Positions 11,939-22,262 of a stretch of DNA of 64,000 nucleotides are shown here, piece by piece. Position 1 is the first letter of the stretch; each line of letters opens with the position of its first letter. The position numbers and the translations under genes were made by a program. The notes beneath the pieces were generated by a model. It saw only the letters and a list, made by a program, of their open reading frames with translations. It did no database searches and was not told the origin of the DNA. The DNA comes from Nageia nagi (taxonomy: Eukaryota; Pinophyta): assembly GCA_050084985.1 (NCBI GenBank), contig JBITNC010000002.1:37882001-37946000 (forward strand), in the 5' to 3' direction.

Positions 11939-12580
11939 TTATGCATATCCTTTGGTTATTATAGTCCTTGAAACTATGTTTGAATCATCCACTAGACCTG
12001 CATAGTTATATGCAAGTATAACATATACAAAGGTTATGTTGTTAGGGTTGGTTCCCAAGTGCTTCATCATATCAAAGAGCTTAAGGGAATCCTTTATATA
12101 ACCATAAATTGCATATCCTACAATCATTATAGTAAATGAAAATATGTTCTCATCATACATCTTGCCAAATAATTTATTTTCCTTATTTGCACTTACACAT
12201 TTTGTATACATGTATACCAGGGCATTCACAACTATAATATTTGAGAAAAACCCACTTTTAAAGAGTCTTTGATGTCTGTATAAACCTTGTTGTAAATATC
12301 CAAATTTTATGAATGCTTTATGGATGATGAGAATTATGAATTAATCTAGTGTGTTCCTTCTCTATGTTTCCACATTTTGTATACATGTCTACCAAGGCAT
12401 TCACAATCACAACATTTGAAAAAAATCCACTTTTAAAGAGTCTTTGATGTATGAATAAACCATGTTGTAAATATCCCTCCATTTTCCTTCTTATTGGCCT
12501 TTGAAGAAGAGGAAACCATCCAATTAAGTTAGGTTTGGATGGTTGATATTTGTTTCTTGATGATATGTGCATATGATATG
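11939..12580 (-). pseudogene. PPR (PLS-class) gene fragment with an internal 175-bp duplication
   Basis: PPR proteins bind organellar RNA; the PLS class guides C-to-U editing. On the minus strand, 12229-11939 reads NALVYMYTKCVSANKENKLF, GYAIYGYIKDSLKLFDMMKHLGT and NNITFVYVILA, then AGLVDDS. This matches two to three consecutive PPR helix pairs. A second piece (about 12480-12370) reads HQRLFKSGFFSNVVIVNALVDMYTKCGNIEKE. The N-A-L-V-x-M-Y-T-K-C motif appears twice because about 175 bp are duplicated: 12196 matches 12371, and 12251 matches 12426. No E or DYW domain is present here. It closely resembles the fragments at 36.8 and 63.0 kb, suggesting one subfamily. Confidence 0.8.
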
Positions 12581-12604
12581 TGTCTCTTGATGATCTAATT
12601 AACT

Positions 12605-12890
12605 TTAGTTGTTATACATATAGGCTATATTATGATATACACACATGCTATATTATGATATATGCATATGCTATATTTTGATATATGCACAAGCTATACT
12701 ATGGTATACATACAAGCTATATTATGATACACACAAATATTATATTATAATGTATGTATAAATCTCGTATGTATATCTAGTGTTAGACCTAGCATTAGAA
12801 CATAAATTATATGCATATGTTTGTAAACCATGTGTGTATATACATATAAACCATATGTGTATATGTCTAGCATCAAACCTAGCATTATAA
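12605..12890. repeat. Minisatellite of about 23-25-bp units (TATATTATGATATACACA type)
   Basis: GCTATATTATGATATACACACAT recurs about six times to 12760. From 12770 to 12890 a related pair of longer units shares CTAG(TG/CA)T(T/C)A(G/A)ACCTAGCATTA. Confidence 0.8.
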
Positions 12891-13955
12891 CATCCTAAAA
12901 ATGGTTAAAATCAATGAATGAAGCCTACTAATGCTAATGGTATAATGAAATTTATTTTCCTTCTCTGATGTCTGATCTAATGCTAAATGGTCTTTTGGTA
13001 GTAGTGAGAGATGCATTTTTCCCTCAAATTAACTTCAAGTATTTATAATGTATAGTATTTAACTTTCAATTGCATAGACTGGGGTATGTACCACTAGTTT
13101 CAAGTTGAATCTAATCACCATCCACTATGGGAAGAGTGGATCTACATGTTCTATATCTTGGGATAAATTATAATATATATACTCCTTTAAATACCTATAT
13201 CAAAAATATATTTAATTTTCCTTAAGGAGAAAATCCACCTTTAATGATAGAGGATACCTTCCTCTAGAAGTGTTTGACCTTTAGACTCTAACCCCATCAT
13301 AAATTACTTCAATCATATATAATGTCAAAGAGTGAGCATATAAGGTAAATTCCATATGCCATATAACATAAATAGAGCTAAGATCATTAGACAATAATTC
13401 CACATATCTATGATGATAAGGAGGAGAGATGGATAAAGATAGATTATTGATATCTTTAGTGGTGTTTATTTGACCTAAAATGACAAGAGAGACTAGGATT
13501 CAGGATTGGGATGTATGCCCCCCAAGACTATCCCTCCATCTAATTTTCTAAATGTAATATTGCAACTTCTCTCTCTTTCCACTTCTTTCTTCTTTCTCAT
13601 TTTGGCGTAATCCATGAGAGTATTATTGTATTTATTTTTATTTTATTTGGTACTCATGCCCTCCAACTTGTTATTATTGTAGAGTACTTTTCATAATCCC
13701 TTAGTTCATTTTTGATCCATCAGGGATATTAATTATATTTCTATCAAAATAAGTCAATTATATCTTGAAAAATATAATGTAAAAATGGTAAGCCTAATAA
13801 TACTTGTATTTATCATGGTGAGATGTTATGCAGGGATGGAGATGGAAAAGTTAATATTATGAGATATATAAGTATTTTAAGATATTTGATATATCTCATA
13901 AATAATAGACCAAACATTATGTGTATTATTTCATTTATTATTAGGTATATAAATG
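12891..13955. other. No recognisable feature
   Basis: AT-rich intergenic DNA. A pyrimidine-rich run lies at 13565-13605. No coding signal was seen. Confidence 0.5.
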
Positions 13956-13959
13956 AACC

Positions 13960-14380
13960 ATAAAAAAATAGTTGAAGGCTACTAAGATAATCATGAGTTA
14001 TGTGAAAGCCACTATTGTTTTTGTATTCAATATTACCTAGCCAAGAAGGTAGAGCTTGTTGGTTATAAGAATTATTATCAAAAGGTAGTTTGGATGATAA
14101 AATTTTAATTTTACTAATTATTTTTATCTTGATTTAGGACTAATTTTTTAGAGCTAAAAAACTCAAAGACAAGTTGGTCTTTCTTCATTAAAACTTTAGT
14201 AAATAAAAATATTTGGCTAGTGATAAGTGATATCATTATACTATCATATATTAAGATAATAATAATACTATTCAAATAGAAAATAATCTTGTTCATCATG
14301 ATAGATCAAATCCTAATTATGTGAATTATGATTTTATTAAGGATGTAGTTTAAAATTAAGAAATTAGCATTATAGTACAT
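13960..14380 (+). pseudogene. Ty1/copia RNase H fragment (C-terminal end of pol)
   Basis: RNase H removes the RNA template during reverse transcription. The plus-strand frame at about 14140-14230 reads AKKLKDKLVFLH, then KYLASDK. This parallels the Copia block SxKKQxxVxLSSxEAEYxA. At 14250-14370 it reads DNNNTIQIENNLVHHDRSN and then NYDFIKDVV and ISI, parallel to the CDNxSAIxLxxNPxxHDRxKHIxxxxHFIR block. Several stops fall at Gln or Trp sites. The fragment stops where the A1 LTR begins, so A1 appears to have inserted here. No Copia LTR was found. Confidence 0.72.
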
Positions 14381-15583
14381 TATAATATCCCAAACTAGGG
14401 AAAACTCAAAATTACTCAAAATAATTTCATATTTTTAGTCAACTTCTCCAATAAACCAGATCTGAAATATTACTCAAATAATTACAAATAGATTTCAAAA
14501 TTAAGCCACAAATAAAATATGTAACAACTCTAAACTATTACTGAAATATGCACCAAAATTGATAAGAAAATAAGAAATGAATGCCAATAAATTGTATTAA
14601 CCAAGGATAATAAGTATAAGTGTCAAATGAATATAAAAGATGCCATAGAATATGGGTGATCCTCTCCAAGGAGGAAGAAATTGAATTTGAATGCTCAAAA
14701 ATATCATCTTGCATCTCCCATGTTGAACGACCCTTCTAGAAGTTCCAAAATGTATGCAAAATACAAGAAAATACCTCTCAAGTTTGGATGTTGGGTTCTA
14801 ATGTTAAAATCTCATCCACAAGGTTGAATATCTCACTCCAAGATATTCTAAACTCTGGATCTAAATATCAATTAGGCCAATGAAGCACAAATGTGAACCC
14901 TTTATGGATCCACCAATGGAAAATCAAGAGGGTTTTCATCCTCAAGACCTCTCTTATAGGTTTTCATCCATAAGAGTAAGTTGGAGAAACTCCAAAGAGA
15001 AATTAATTTTAATCCAAGCATATCTTCAAATGCTACACTCCTCTTCCTTTCATAGGAGAACTTGAAATTAAAAATTTCATCATGAAGTGGTTAGATGACC
15101 CAACCTACATGGTTCTAATAAAATAATAAAATACTCTTATTTTACACAAATTATTCCTAATTATACCTTTAAGAGGGGCATCCAATTCAAGATGCTCAAT
15201 TACAACATTTTTGTACCTTAAATGGGATGGCCAACAAATAGGGATATTACAAATCATCCTAAATACATCAAAAGATACCTAAATACTTAAAAATATCATT
15301 ATCTCTTCCTATAGGAGGGACATCCCACTCCAAATGATAATGTTACGAAAAATTAAATGAGTAGAATTCATACGCATGACTGTAGAAATTTTGCTCCAAA
15401 GGTGAACTTCAAAAAGCAAAATCTCCTACATTTCTTGATGAAATCCTATCATGTAACATGTTAAAATGTTTAGAAAAAGATGCTCTATATGTTTTAGAAA
15501 ACAAATCAATAATCCTTGGATCATGGAAATTAAAAACCTTAGAAAATAAACAATGAGTTGAAATTAAAAAATTAGACATTACA
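14381..15583 (-). repeat. LTR of element A1 (1,203 bp, complete, minus orientation)
   Basis: Read on the minus strand, it starts TGTAATGTC at 15583 and ends ...GGATATTATA at 14381. The A2 copy keeps the end as GGACATTACA, which is the inverted complement of the start. Upstream is a purine-rich tract, so this is a 3' LTR. Related partial copies lie at 36369-36650 (-), 40066-40955 (+) and 17540-18016 (-). Confidence 0.8.
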
Positions 15584-15600
15584 ATTCTACCTCTCCTTAG
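15584..15600 (-). other. Polypurine tract of element A1 (copy at 18017-18033)
   Basis: On the minus strand the DNA reads CTAAGGAGAGGTAGAAT directly before the LTR start. It is preceded by CTTGGGGACAAG, a common context at the end of gypsy pol regions. Confidence 0.65.
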
Positions 15601-15704
15601 ATTTCTTGTCCCCAAGAAATGCCAATATAGTCACCAAGCTAAAACCAATTATGATTTCAAGGTCTATAATCTTCAAAAGAACAACTAAGAAAATAATCAA
15701 GGTT

Positions 15705-16903
15705 TGTGAAGGTTCATAATGAACCTCAAACCAAATATCAATAAAAAATAATCAAACACACCAACTAGGGTTTCCAACACCCTCAAAAATGTAAACCTTA
15801 CACCAATATTAGCCCTATAGGGAACACAACAAGCTTGGTGTTAGCCTCCTAGGGATTTCAATCACACTAAACACCCAAATTTTGCTCATAATGATGAATT
15901 AAGAAATTACATACACCCATAATGATTATACTAGAACACCAACATAAACAAACACCATAATGATGCCACATGTACAAATATGAAACCCAAATGCTCAATG
16001 TTGCCAAAAGAATAGAATTAATAATACAAATTTGAGATCTAATGCCCAACAAATTGTATTATGATAGGAAATGAGCATCAATACAAGACCCCTCTCCAAA
16101 AGTTAGACATTGACCTCACAAAATCCAACTAGAGAAAAACCATTAAGAAATCCTCACTATAATCTATCGAACCATAAGATTAGATCCACCTCCTTGTACC
16201 TCAATTCTTCTCCACTGAATGAGCCTCCTTGAAACTTGGAGACCAACTGAATGGTGAAGATGTATCCTTAGAATACCATCAAAATGGGCTTGGTGACACA
16301 CCAAAGCTATAGATAGTCAAGGATCCTAATGCTCGCCTATCATCTAGATGTCCCTTCTAGGAAGTGTTGCTTAGCACCATTAAGTCTTCTACCTGAAGGT
16401 CTAGTATTAAGAAATATAATCAACAACTCCTATAAATGAGGCCCTCATGTGTATTTATAATTTTTATTATGTCTATATCTCACCTCAAAATCATCCCAAG
16501 CCCTTCTTAATCCAAAATTGGGGTCAATATGGTCAAACTAGCCAACATGGGGGTCATAATGGTCCAATGTGCCAACATGGGGATATTAAAGGTCCAGATA
16601 GCTTATTTGGGGTTCCTAGAGTGCTCAAGTACCAATGTGGGGGTATAGGACCCTCCCTAACATATTGTAATCATGCAAAAGTCCATCCAATCCATAAACA
16701 CATACATAGACATTGGGATTCCCATAATCTAGGATCTTCATACAACTCACAACCTAAAACTACTACTCAAGAGCTTGACATCCCACTTGGGGCTCATAGT
16801 GGGTCCATAGGATCCATTATTATTCCTATCTGAAAATACATTAAGTAAATATAGTAGAAGATGACCCAATGGGTCCCATTACATATTCAAGGGAGATGTC
16901 ACA
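15705..16903 (-). repeat. 3' LTR of element B, copy 1 (1,199 bp)
   Basis: On the minus strand it starts TGTGACATC at 16903 and ends ...CCTTCACA at 15705. The termini TGTGA/TCACA are inverted complements. It is preceded by a purine tract. It is clearly related to the diverged 5' LTR at 21351-22257, with matching blocks such as AACCTCAAACCAAATAT and TAGGGTTTCCAACACC. Confidence 0.85.
16520..16640. repeat. 30-bp-type minisatellite within LTR B (copies at 18953-19073 and 22110-22257)
   Basis: Units of the form GCCAACATGGGGGTCATAATGGTCCAATGT-like sequence repeat three to four times here. In the 5' LTR at 22125-22257 four 30-bp units are clear. Because 30 is a multiple of three, the array gives open frames with ten-residue repeats (HGGHNGPMCQ, then HGDIKGPDSL). 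Those frames are by-products of the repeat, not evidence of a gene. Confidence 0.8.
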
Positions 16904-16940
16904 AAGCCTCCCCTATCAAATTGCTTACGCTTAAGCAATG
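16904..16940 (-). other. Polypurine tract of element B with adjacent perfect hairpin (copy at 19337-19373)
   Basis: The minus strand reads AGGGGAGGCT directly before the LTR start TGTGACATC. Just upstream, ATTGCTTA-CGCT-TAAGCAAT (16920-16939) is an 8-bp perfect inverted repeat with a 4-base loop. It is kept in both duplicate copies. Confidence 0.65.
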
Positions 16941-17539
16941 GTGAGAGATCATAGCATATTAGCTTCTAAGAACCCTTTGATACAATCAACTGAAGCACAT
17001 AATGGTGGAAGATATATGTAGCCTATATCAACTCGAGTAGCAATGAAATCATAAATCTTGGTATCTCAATGAGTTGCAAACACTTAGGTTTGTTGTAACT
17101 ATTCCTCCTAAATACATGCTCACATAAAACCTTTGTAACCATGTAAGTGCATGCACTCCTATGTTGAATTGTACCCATAAAACCATAAAAAAGATAATTA
17201 TCAAGATAAAATAGGTAGACCCTTAAGTCTCTTTAGGGAACAAACTCTCCTTAGCAACTTCAAGACTCTCATTAGTCATCTTGGCTTCATCAAGCCTCAA
17301 TGTGGGGTTCCAAACCTCCTAGATTCCCATCGTAGTGATACTCATCTCCCTAATGCTTGATGTGGGGTTCCAACCCTCCTAAATACCTATCATGGCTCAA
17401 CCATCCTCTTATATGCCCTAAATGGTATGCCAAGCTCTCTAAAAATCTAATGTAGGTGTTTTAGGTACTTACATACCCAATGTTAGCTGCCAAGCCTCTA
17501 GTGGGTCCAATGTGGGGCTTCCAACCCTCCCATGTTGTA
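16941..17539 (-). other. 3' untranslated part of element B with loose tandem repeats
   Basis: Between protease and PPT there is no RT, RNase H or integrase. Instead 17285-17535 holds four or five loose units carrying TCAATGTGGGGTTCCAA and CCTCCTA, spaced about 60-75 bp apart. The same segment recurs at 19718-19968. Confidence 0.55.
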
Positions 17540-19972
17540 ACATGGTTCTAATAAAATAATAAAATACTCTTATTTTACACAAATTATTCCTAATTATACC
17601 TTTAAGAGGGGCATCCAATTCAAGATGCTCAATTACAACATTTTTGTACCTTAAATGGGATGGCCAACAAATAGGGATATTACAAATCATCCTAAATACA
17701 TCAAAAGATACCTAAATACTTAAAAATATCATTATCTCTTCCTATAGGAGGGACATCCCACTCCAAATGATAATGTTACGAAAAATTAAATGAGTAGAAT
17801 TCATACGCATGACTGTAGAAATTTTGCTCCAAAGGTGAACTTCAAAATGCAAAATCTCCTACATTTCTTGATGAAATCCTATCATGTAACATGTTAAAAT
17901 GTTTAGAAAAAGATGCTCTATATGTTTTAGAAAACAAATCAATAATCCTTGGATCATGGAAATTAAAAACCTTAGAAAATAAACAATGAGTTGAAATTAA
18001 AAAATTAGACATTACAATTCTACCTCTCCTTAGATTTCTTGTCCCCAAGAAATGCCAATATAGTCACCAAGCTAAAACCAATTATGATTTCAAGGTCTAT
18101 AATCTTCAAAAGAACAACTAAGAAAATAATCAAGGTTTGTGAAGGTTCATAATGAACCTCAAACCAAATATCAATAAAAAATAATCAAACACACCAACTA
18201 GGGTTTCCAACACCCTCAAAAATGTAAACCTTACACCAATATTAGCCCTATAGGGAACACAACAAGCTTGGTGTTAGCCTCCTAGGGATTTCAATCACAC
18301 TAAACACCCAAATTTTGCTCATAATGATGAATTAAGAAATTACATACACCCATAATGATTATACTAGAACACCAACATAAACAAACACCATAATGATGCC
18401 ACATGTACAAATATGAAACCCAAATGCTCAATGTTGCCAAAAGAATAGAATTAATAATACAAATTTGAGATCTAATGCCCAACAAATTGTATTATGATAG
18501 GAAATGAGCATCAATACAAGACCCCTCTCCAAAAGTTAGACATTGACCTCACAAAATCCAACTAGAGAAAAACCATTAAGAAATCCTCACTATAATCTAT
18601 CGAACCATAAGATTAGATCCACCTCCTTGTACCTCAATTCTTCTCCACTGAATGAGCCTCCTTGAAACTTGGAGACCAACTGAATGGTGAAGATGTATCC
18701 TTAGAATACCATCAAAATGGGCTTGGTGACACACACAAGCTATAGATAGTCAAGGATCCTAATGCTCTCCTATCATCTAGATGTCCCTTCTAGGAAGTGT
18801 TGCTTAGCACCATTAAGTCTTCTACCTGAAGGTCTAGTATTAAGAAATATAATCAACAACTCCTATAAATGAGGCCCTCATGTGTATTTATAATTTTTAT
18901 TATGTCTATATCTCACCTCAAAATCATCCCAAGCCCTTCTTAATCCAAAATTGGGGTCAATATGGTCAAACTAGCCAACATGGGGGTCATAATGGTCCAA
19001 TGTGCCAACATGGGGATATTAAAGGTCCAGATAGCTTATTTGGGGTTCCTAGAGTGCTCAAGTACCAATGTGGGGGTATAGGACCCTCCCTAACATATTG
19101 TAATCATGCAAAAGTCCATCCAATCCATAAACACATACATAGACATTGGGATTCCCATAATCTAGGATCTTCATACAACTCACAACCTAAAACTACTACT
19201 CAAGAGCTTGACATCCCACTTGGGGCTCATAGTGGGTCCATAGGATCCATTATTATTCCTATCTGAAAATACATTAAGTAAATATAGTAGAAGATGACCC
19301 AATGGGTCCCATTACATATTCAAGGGAGATGTCACAAAGCCTCCCCTATCAAATTGCTTACGCTTAAGCAATGGTGAGAGATCATAGCATATTAGCTTCT
19401 AAGAACCCTTTGATACAATCAACTGAAGCACATAATGGTGGAAGATATATGTAGCCTATATCAACTCGAGTAGCAATGAAATCATAAATCTTGGTATCTC
19501 AATGAGTTGCAAACACTTAGGTTTGTTGTAACTATTCCTCCTAAATACATGCTCCAATAAAACCTTTGTAACCATGTAAGTGCATGCACTCCTATGTTGA
19601 ATTGTACCCATAAAACCATAAAAAAGATAATTATCAAGATAAAATAGGTAGACCCTTAAGTCTCTTTAGGGAACAAACTCTCCTTAGCAACTTCAAGACT
19701 CTCATTAGTCATCTTGGCTTCATCAAGCCTCAATGTGGGGTTCCAAACCTCCTAGATTCCCATCGTAGTGATACTCATCTCCCTAATGCTTGATGTGGGG
19801 TTCCAACCCTCCTAAATACCTATCATGGCTCAACCATCCTCTTATATGCCCTAAATGGTATGCCAAGCTCTCTAAAAATCTAATGTAGGTGTTTTAGGTA
19901 CTTACATACCCAATGTTAGCTGCCAAGCCTCTAGTGGGTCCAATGTGGGGCTTCCAACCCTCCCATGTTGTA
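17540..19972. repeat. Near-perfect tandem duplication, copy 2 (2,433 bp)
   Basis: Head-to-tail second copy, offset exactly 2,433 bp. After 19976 the sequence departs into the protease region of element B. Confidence 0.97.
18138..19336 (-). repeat. 3' LTR of element B, copy 2 (inside the second duplication unit)
   Basis: Same sequence as 15705-16903 with about three differences. It is present only because of the tandem duplication. Confidence 0.85.
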
Positions 19973-20004
19973 ACATGAGCCTCCTTAGCTCCTTAATCAA
20001 TGAT

Positions 20005-20610
20005 GTAGGATTTATTACAATATTTCCCTTCATCCCACACCACTCAATCATCTCCAAGCGACTATTATCTTTCTATGGAATGTCCTCCAGTATGACTTGT
20101 AGTGTTTGCATCTTACCATCTACTTTGAAACTAATTATAAGTTTCTAATAATTGGTATGAATATCACCCAAATCAAATAACCATTACACTCCAAGGGTTT
20201 TATGGGGATGTCCCTTCAATGGATAGAGGTAAAAGTCCTCTCTTACCACATAGCTTTGCAACATAACCCCAAATCATTCCACTATATGATCCACTAGCAT
20301 GAGTTTCCCATTAGCGTTGGAAACTCGAAATACTTCAAATCCTTTGGTCTTTAGGTTCTTACTCTTAGCAAGGATAATATCAATAAAATTATAGTATGCT
20401 TTAATATCAATCATTACAATTATATCCTATCCACATGCTTATCCCATAATCTTTAGTGTTAGGAACTTCTTCACTTCATGAAGGGAAGAGATCATGCTCC
20501 CTAATATGCCCTCAGCTTGCAGTGATCCAAACTCCTCCATACCTCCTAATTCCAAATTCAAATGTTTTGAATCCTCATCTAGGAATAATTTGATGAAGTG
20601 CACCTATCCC
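20005..20610 (-). pseudogene. Element B retroviral-type aspartic protease (decayed)
   Basis: The protease cuts the Gag-Pol precursor in the particle. Reading minus from about 20480: VMIDIKAYYNFIDIILAKSK, in place of the family pattern VMIDTGATHNFID. The catalytic Asp is still present but Thr-Gly is lost. Next come NLKTKGF, FEVFRVSNANGKLMLVD and VREDFYLYPLKGHPH. After a frame change, LIISFKVDGKMQTLQVI and EWCGMKGNIVINPTSLIKEL follow. These blocks match the extended plant gypsy protease domain. Several stops lie at Gln codons. After about 19980 the frame enters the repeats instead of RT, so the polymerase is deleted. Confidence 0.75.
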
Positions 20611-20619
20611 TTCCCCAAA

Positions 20620-21270
20620 TAATGATGCTCAATCCTCATCTAGCTAATCCATTGATCCATGATGAGTGGACTCCCTACCACTCATGCTTTCAATCCTCCT
20701 TAGGATAAGATCATAATCTATTTGGTCCTCCTTAGAAGACTCATCTCTATCATTTATAGCTGGTCATGGGTTTACTTGGCCTCCCTTAGCTTGATATGGG
20801 GTTTCATGGCTCTCCTTATCCTGATGTGGATCCTCTCTCTCACCCCTAGACCCATGTGTATGGTGTCTACCTCCCCTAGCTAGTTGTGGGTCCTTTAGGT
20901 CCTCCTAATCATAGTGATGAGCCCATGGATCTCCTCTACCATTCCATCTATATATCCCTATTACTTCAAGCTCTTTAGGTTCTCCCAAAAAATTAGGTAA
21001 CTTTTGGTTTAGGGTGTTCACATCCCTGGACATGTTATGCATAGCCAAAATCATCTCATTGCATTTTTGTTTGAGAGTGGATTCCCATTTTGGAGTGGGG
21101 TTCCTTCTTAGACTTGATCTTTATCTCTCTCCTTGCATCTCACATGTAGCCCCTTCATCGTCAGATAACCTTTATTCTATGGAATCATTAGCCCATTCTT
21201 GTCTCTTCTCATTTTAGATGGCTCGAACTAATGCCTCCTTAGATCTACCACTCTTCCTAGTGAACGTCAT
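20620..21270 (-). pseudogene. Element B gag (N-terminal and linker part)
   Basis: The start is taken at 21270, the first ATG after the PBS. The frame reads MTFTRKSGRSKEALVRAI, then TAA, then NEKRQEWANDSIE and RLSDDEGATCEMQG. It continues with LKQKCNEMILAMHNMSRDVN and LNQKLPNFLGEP. A charged Arg/Gly/His linker follows (REDPHQDKESHETPYQAKGG). Stops replace Gln codons (CAA to TAA). No clear capsid major-homology block or zinc knuckle survives. Position between PBS and protease supports gag. Related N-termini occur in plant gypsy gag proteins. Confidence 0.65.
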
Positions 21271-21336
21271 CTCGTTGCAAGATTTAGTGTAGTAATGGTG
21301 AATCCTGTGTCTCATGCACAAGTTGGCTAGATCCAA

Positions 21337-21348
21337 GCTCTAATAACA
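21337..21348 (-). other. Primer-binding site of element B (initiator-Met tRNA type)
   Basis: On the minus strand TGTTATTAGAGC, then TTGGATC. It matches TGGTATCAGAGC at 10 of 12 positions and lies two bases after the LTR end at 21351. Confidence 0.75.
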
Positions 21349-21350
21349 CT

Positions 21351-22257
21351 TATGAAGGTCTAAAATGAACCTCAAACCAAATATTAATAAATAATAATCA
21401 AATGCACCAATTAGGGTTTCCAACACCTTTAAAAATGTAAACCTTGAACTAATTTTAGCCCTTTAGGGCACACAACCACACAAAAAGCCTAACATCAACC
21501 TCTTAGGGCTTTCAATCACACTAGACACCCAAAATTTTCTTATAATGATGAATTAATGAATTACATACACCCACAATGCTTGTAATAGAATGCCAAAATA
21601 AACAAACACCATAACAATGCCACATGTACAAATGTGAAACCCAGCTACTCAACATTGACACAAGAATAGAATTGATAACACAAAGTTGATATTTAATGAC
21701 CAATGACTTGTATTATGATAGAAAATGAGCACCAATATAATACCTCACTCCAAGAGCTAGACGTTGACCTCACAAAAGCCAACTAGGGTAAAACCACTAA
21801 GAAATCCTCACTACAGTCTACCAAAACATAGGATTATATCCACCTCCTCAGACCTTGATTCATCTCCACTGAAGGAGCCCTCCTCAAAACCTAGTGACCA
21901 ATTGAATGGTAGATATGTATCCTTGGAATGCCATTAGAATGGGGTAGGATGTGTTGCTTATCATCACTAAGTCTTCTTCTTGAAGGTTTGGTATTAAGAA
22001 ATATAATCAACAACTCTTAACAATGAGGCCTTCATGTCTATTTATAATTTTTCTTATGTTTGAAGCTCACCTTGAAATCATCCCAAGCCTCTCTTAATCC
22101 AATGTTGGGGTCAAGATGGTAAAACCAGCCAATGTGGGGGTCATAATGGCCCAATGTGCCAACATAGGGATCATAAAGGCCATTTATGCCAACACAGGGG
22201 TTATAATGGCCCAAATAGTTGATGTGGGGATCTTGGAGTGCTCAAGTGCCAACATGG
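21351..22257 (-). repeat. 5' LTR of element B (outer part missing)
   Basis: Diverged homologue of 15705-16650. It lacks the first about 290 bp of the LTR, which would lie beyond 22257. It contains the clearest 30-bp minisatellite units (22125-22257). Its divergence from the 3' LTR shows the insertion is much older than the 2,433-bp duplication. Confidence 0.8.
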
Positions 22258-22262
22258 GGGGT

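Larger units (their letters stand above)
14381..15704 (-). mobile_element. Element A1: 3' end of a gypsy-type LTR element, interrupted by element B
   Basis: Visible parts are the whole 3' LTR, the PPT and 104 more bp of internal sequence, up to the end of the element B LTR at 15705. No coding domain of A1 remains before B begins. A1's 5' LTR was not found in the window. B therefore seems to have inserted about 120 bp upstream of A1's LTR. Confidence 0.65.
15107..17539. repeat. Near-perfect tandem duplication, copy 1 (2,433 bp)
   Basis: It is identical to 17540-19972 except for about six bases. The differences are at 15415 (A/T), at about 16303 (a CA/AC pair), at 16335 (G/T) and at about 17111 (AC/CA). 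The unit contains 477 bp of LTR A, 121 bp of A internal DNA, the whole 1,199-bp LTR B and 636 bp of B internal DNA. The motif ACATG occurs at both outer edges and at the junction, consistent with microhomology. Confidence 0.97.
19976..22257 (-). mobile_element. Element B: gag-protease-only LTR element (internal part and 5' LTR)
   Basis: From the 5' end on the minus strand: 5' LTR (22257 to 21351, truncated on its outer side), PBS, gag, protease, then a direct step into the 3' untranslated region and 3' LTR within the duplicated unit. The whole polymerase part is missing. This matches non-autonomous gag-bearing elements or a large deletion. The 5' LTR is cut at about 22258, where element C starts on the opposite strand. 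Confidence 0.7.

Noticed and set aside
15409-15615. 68-codon minus-strand frame (copy at 17842-18048)
   Set aside because: It spans the PPT/LTR boundary of element A; it is LTR sequence.
16447-16833. 128-codon open frame (and its copy at 18880-19266)
   Set aside because: It lies inside LTR B and runs through the 30-bp repeat array; the diverged third copy is open in a different frame, so it is not a gene.
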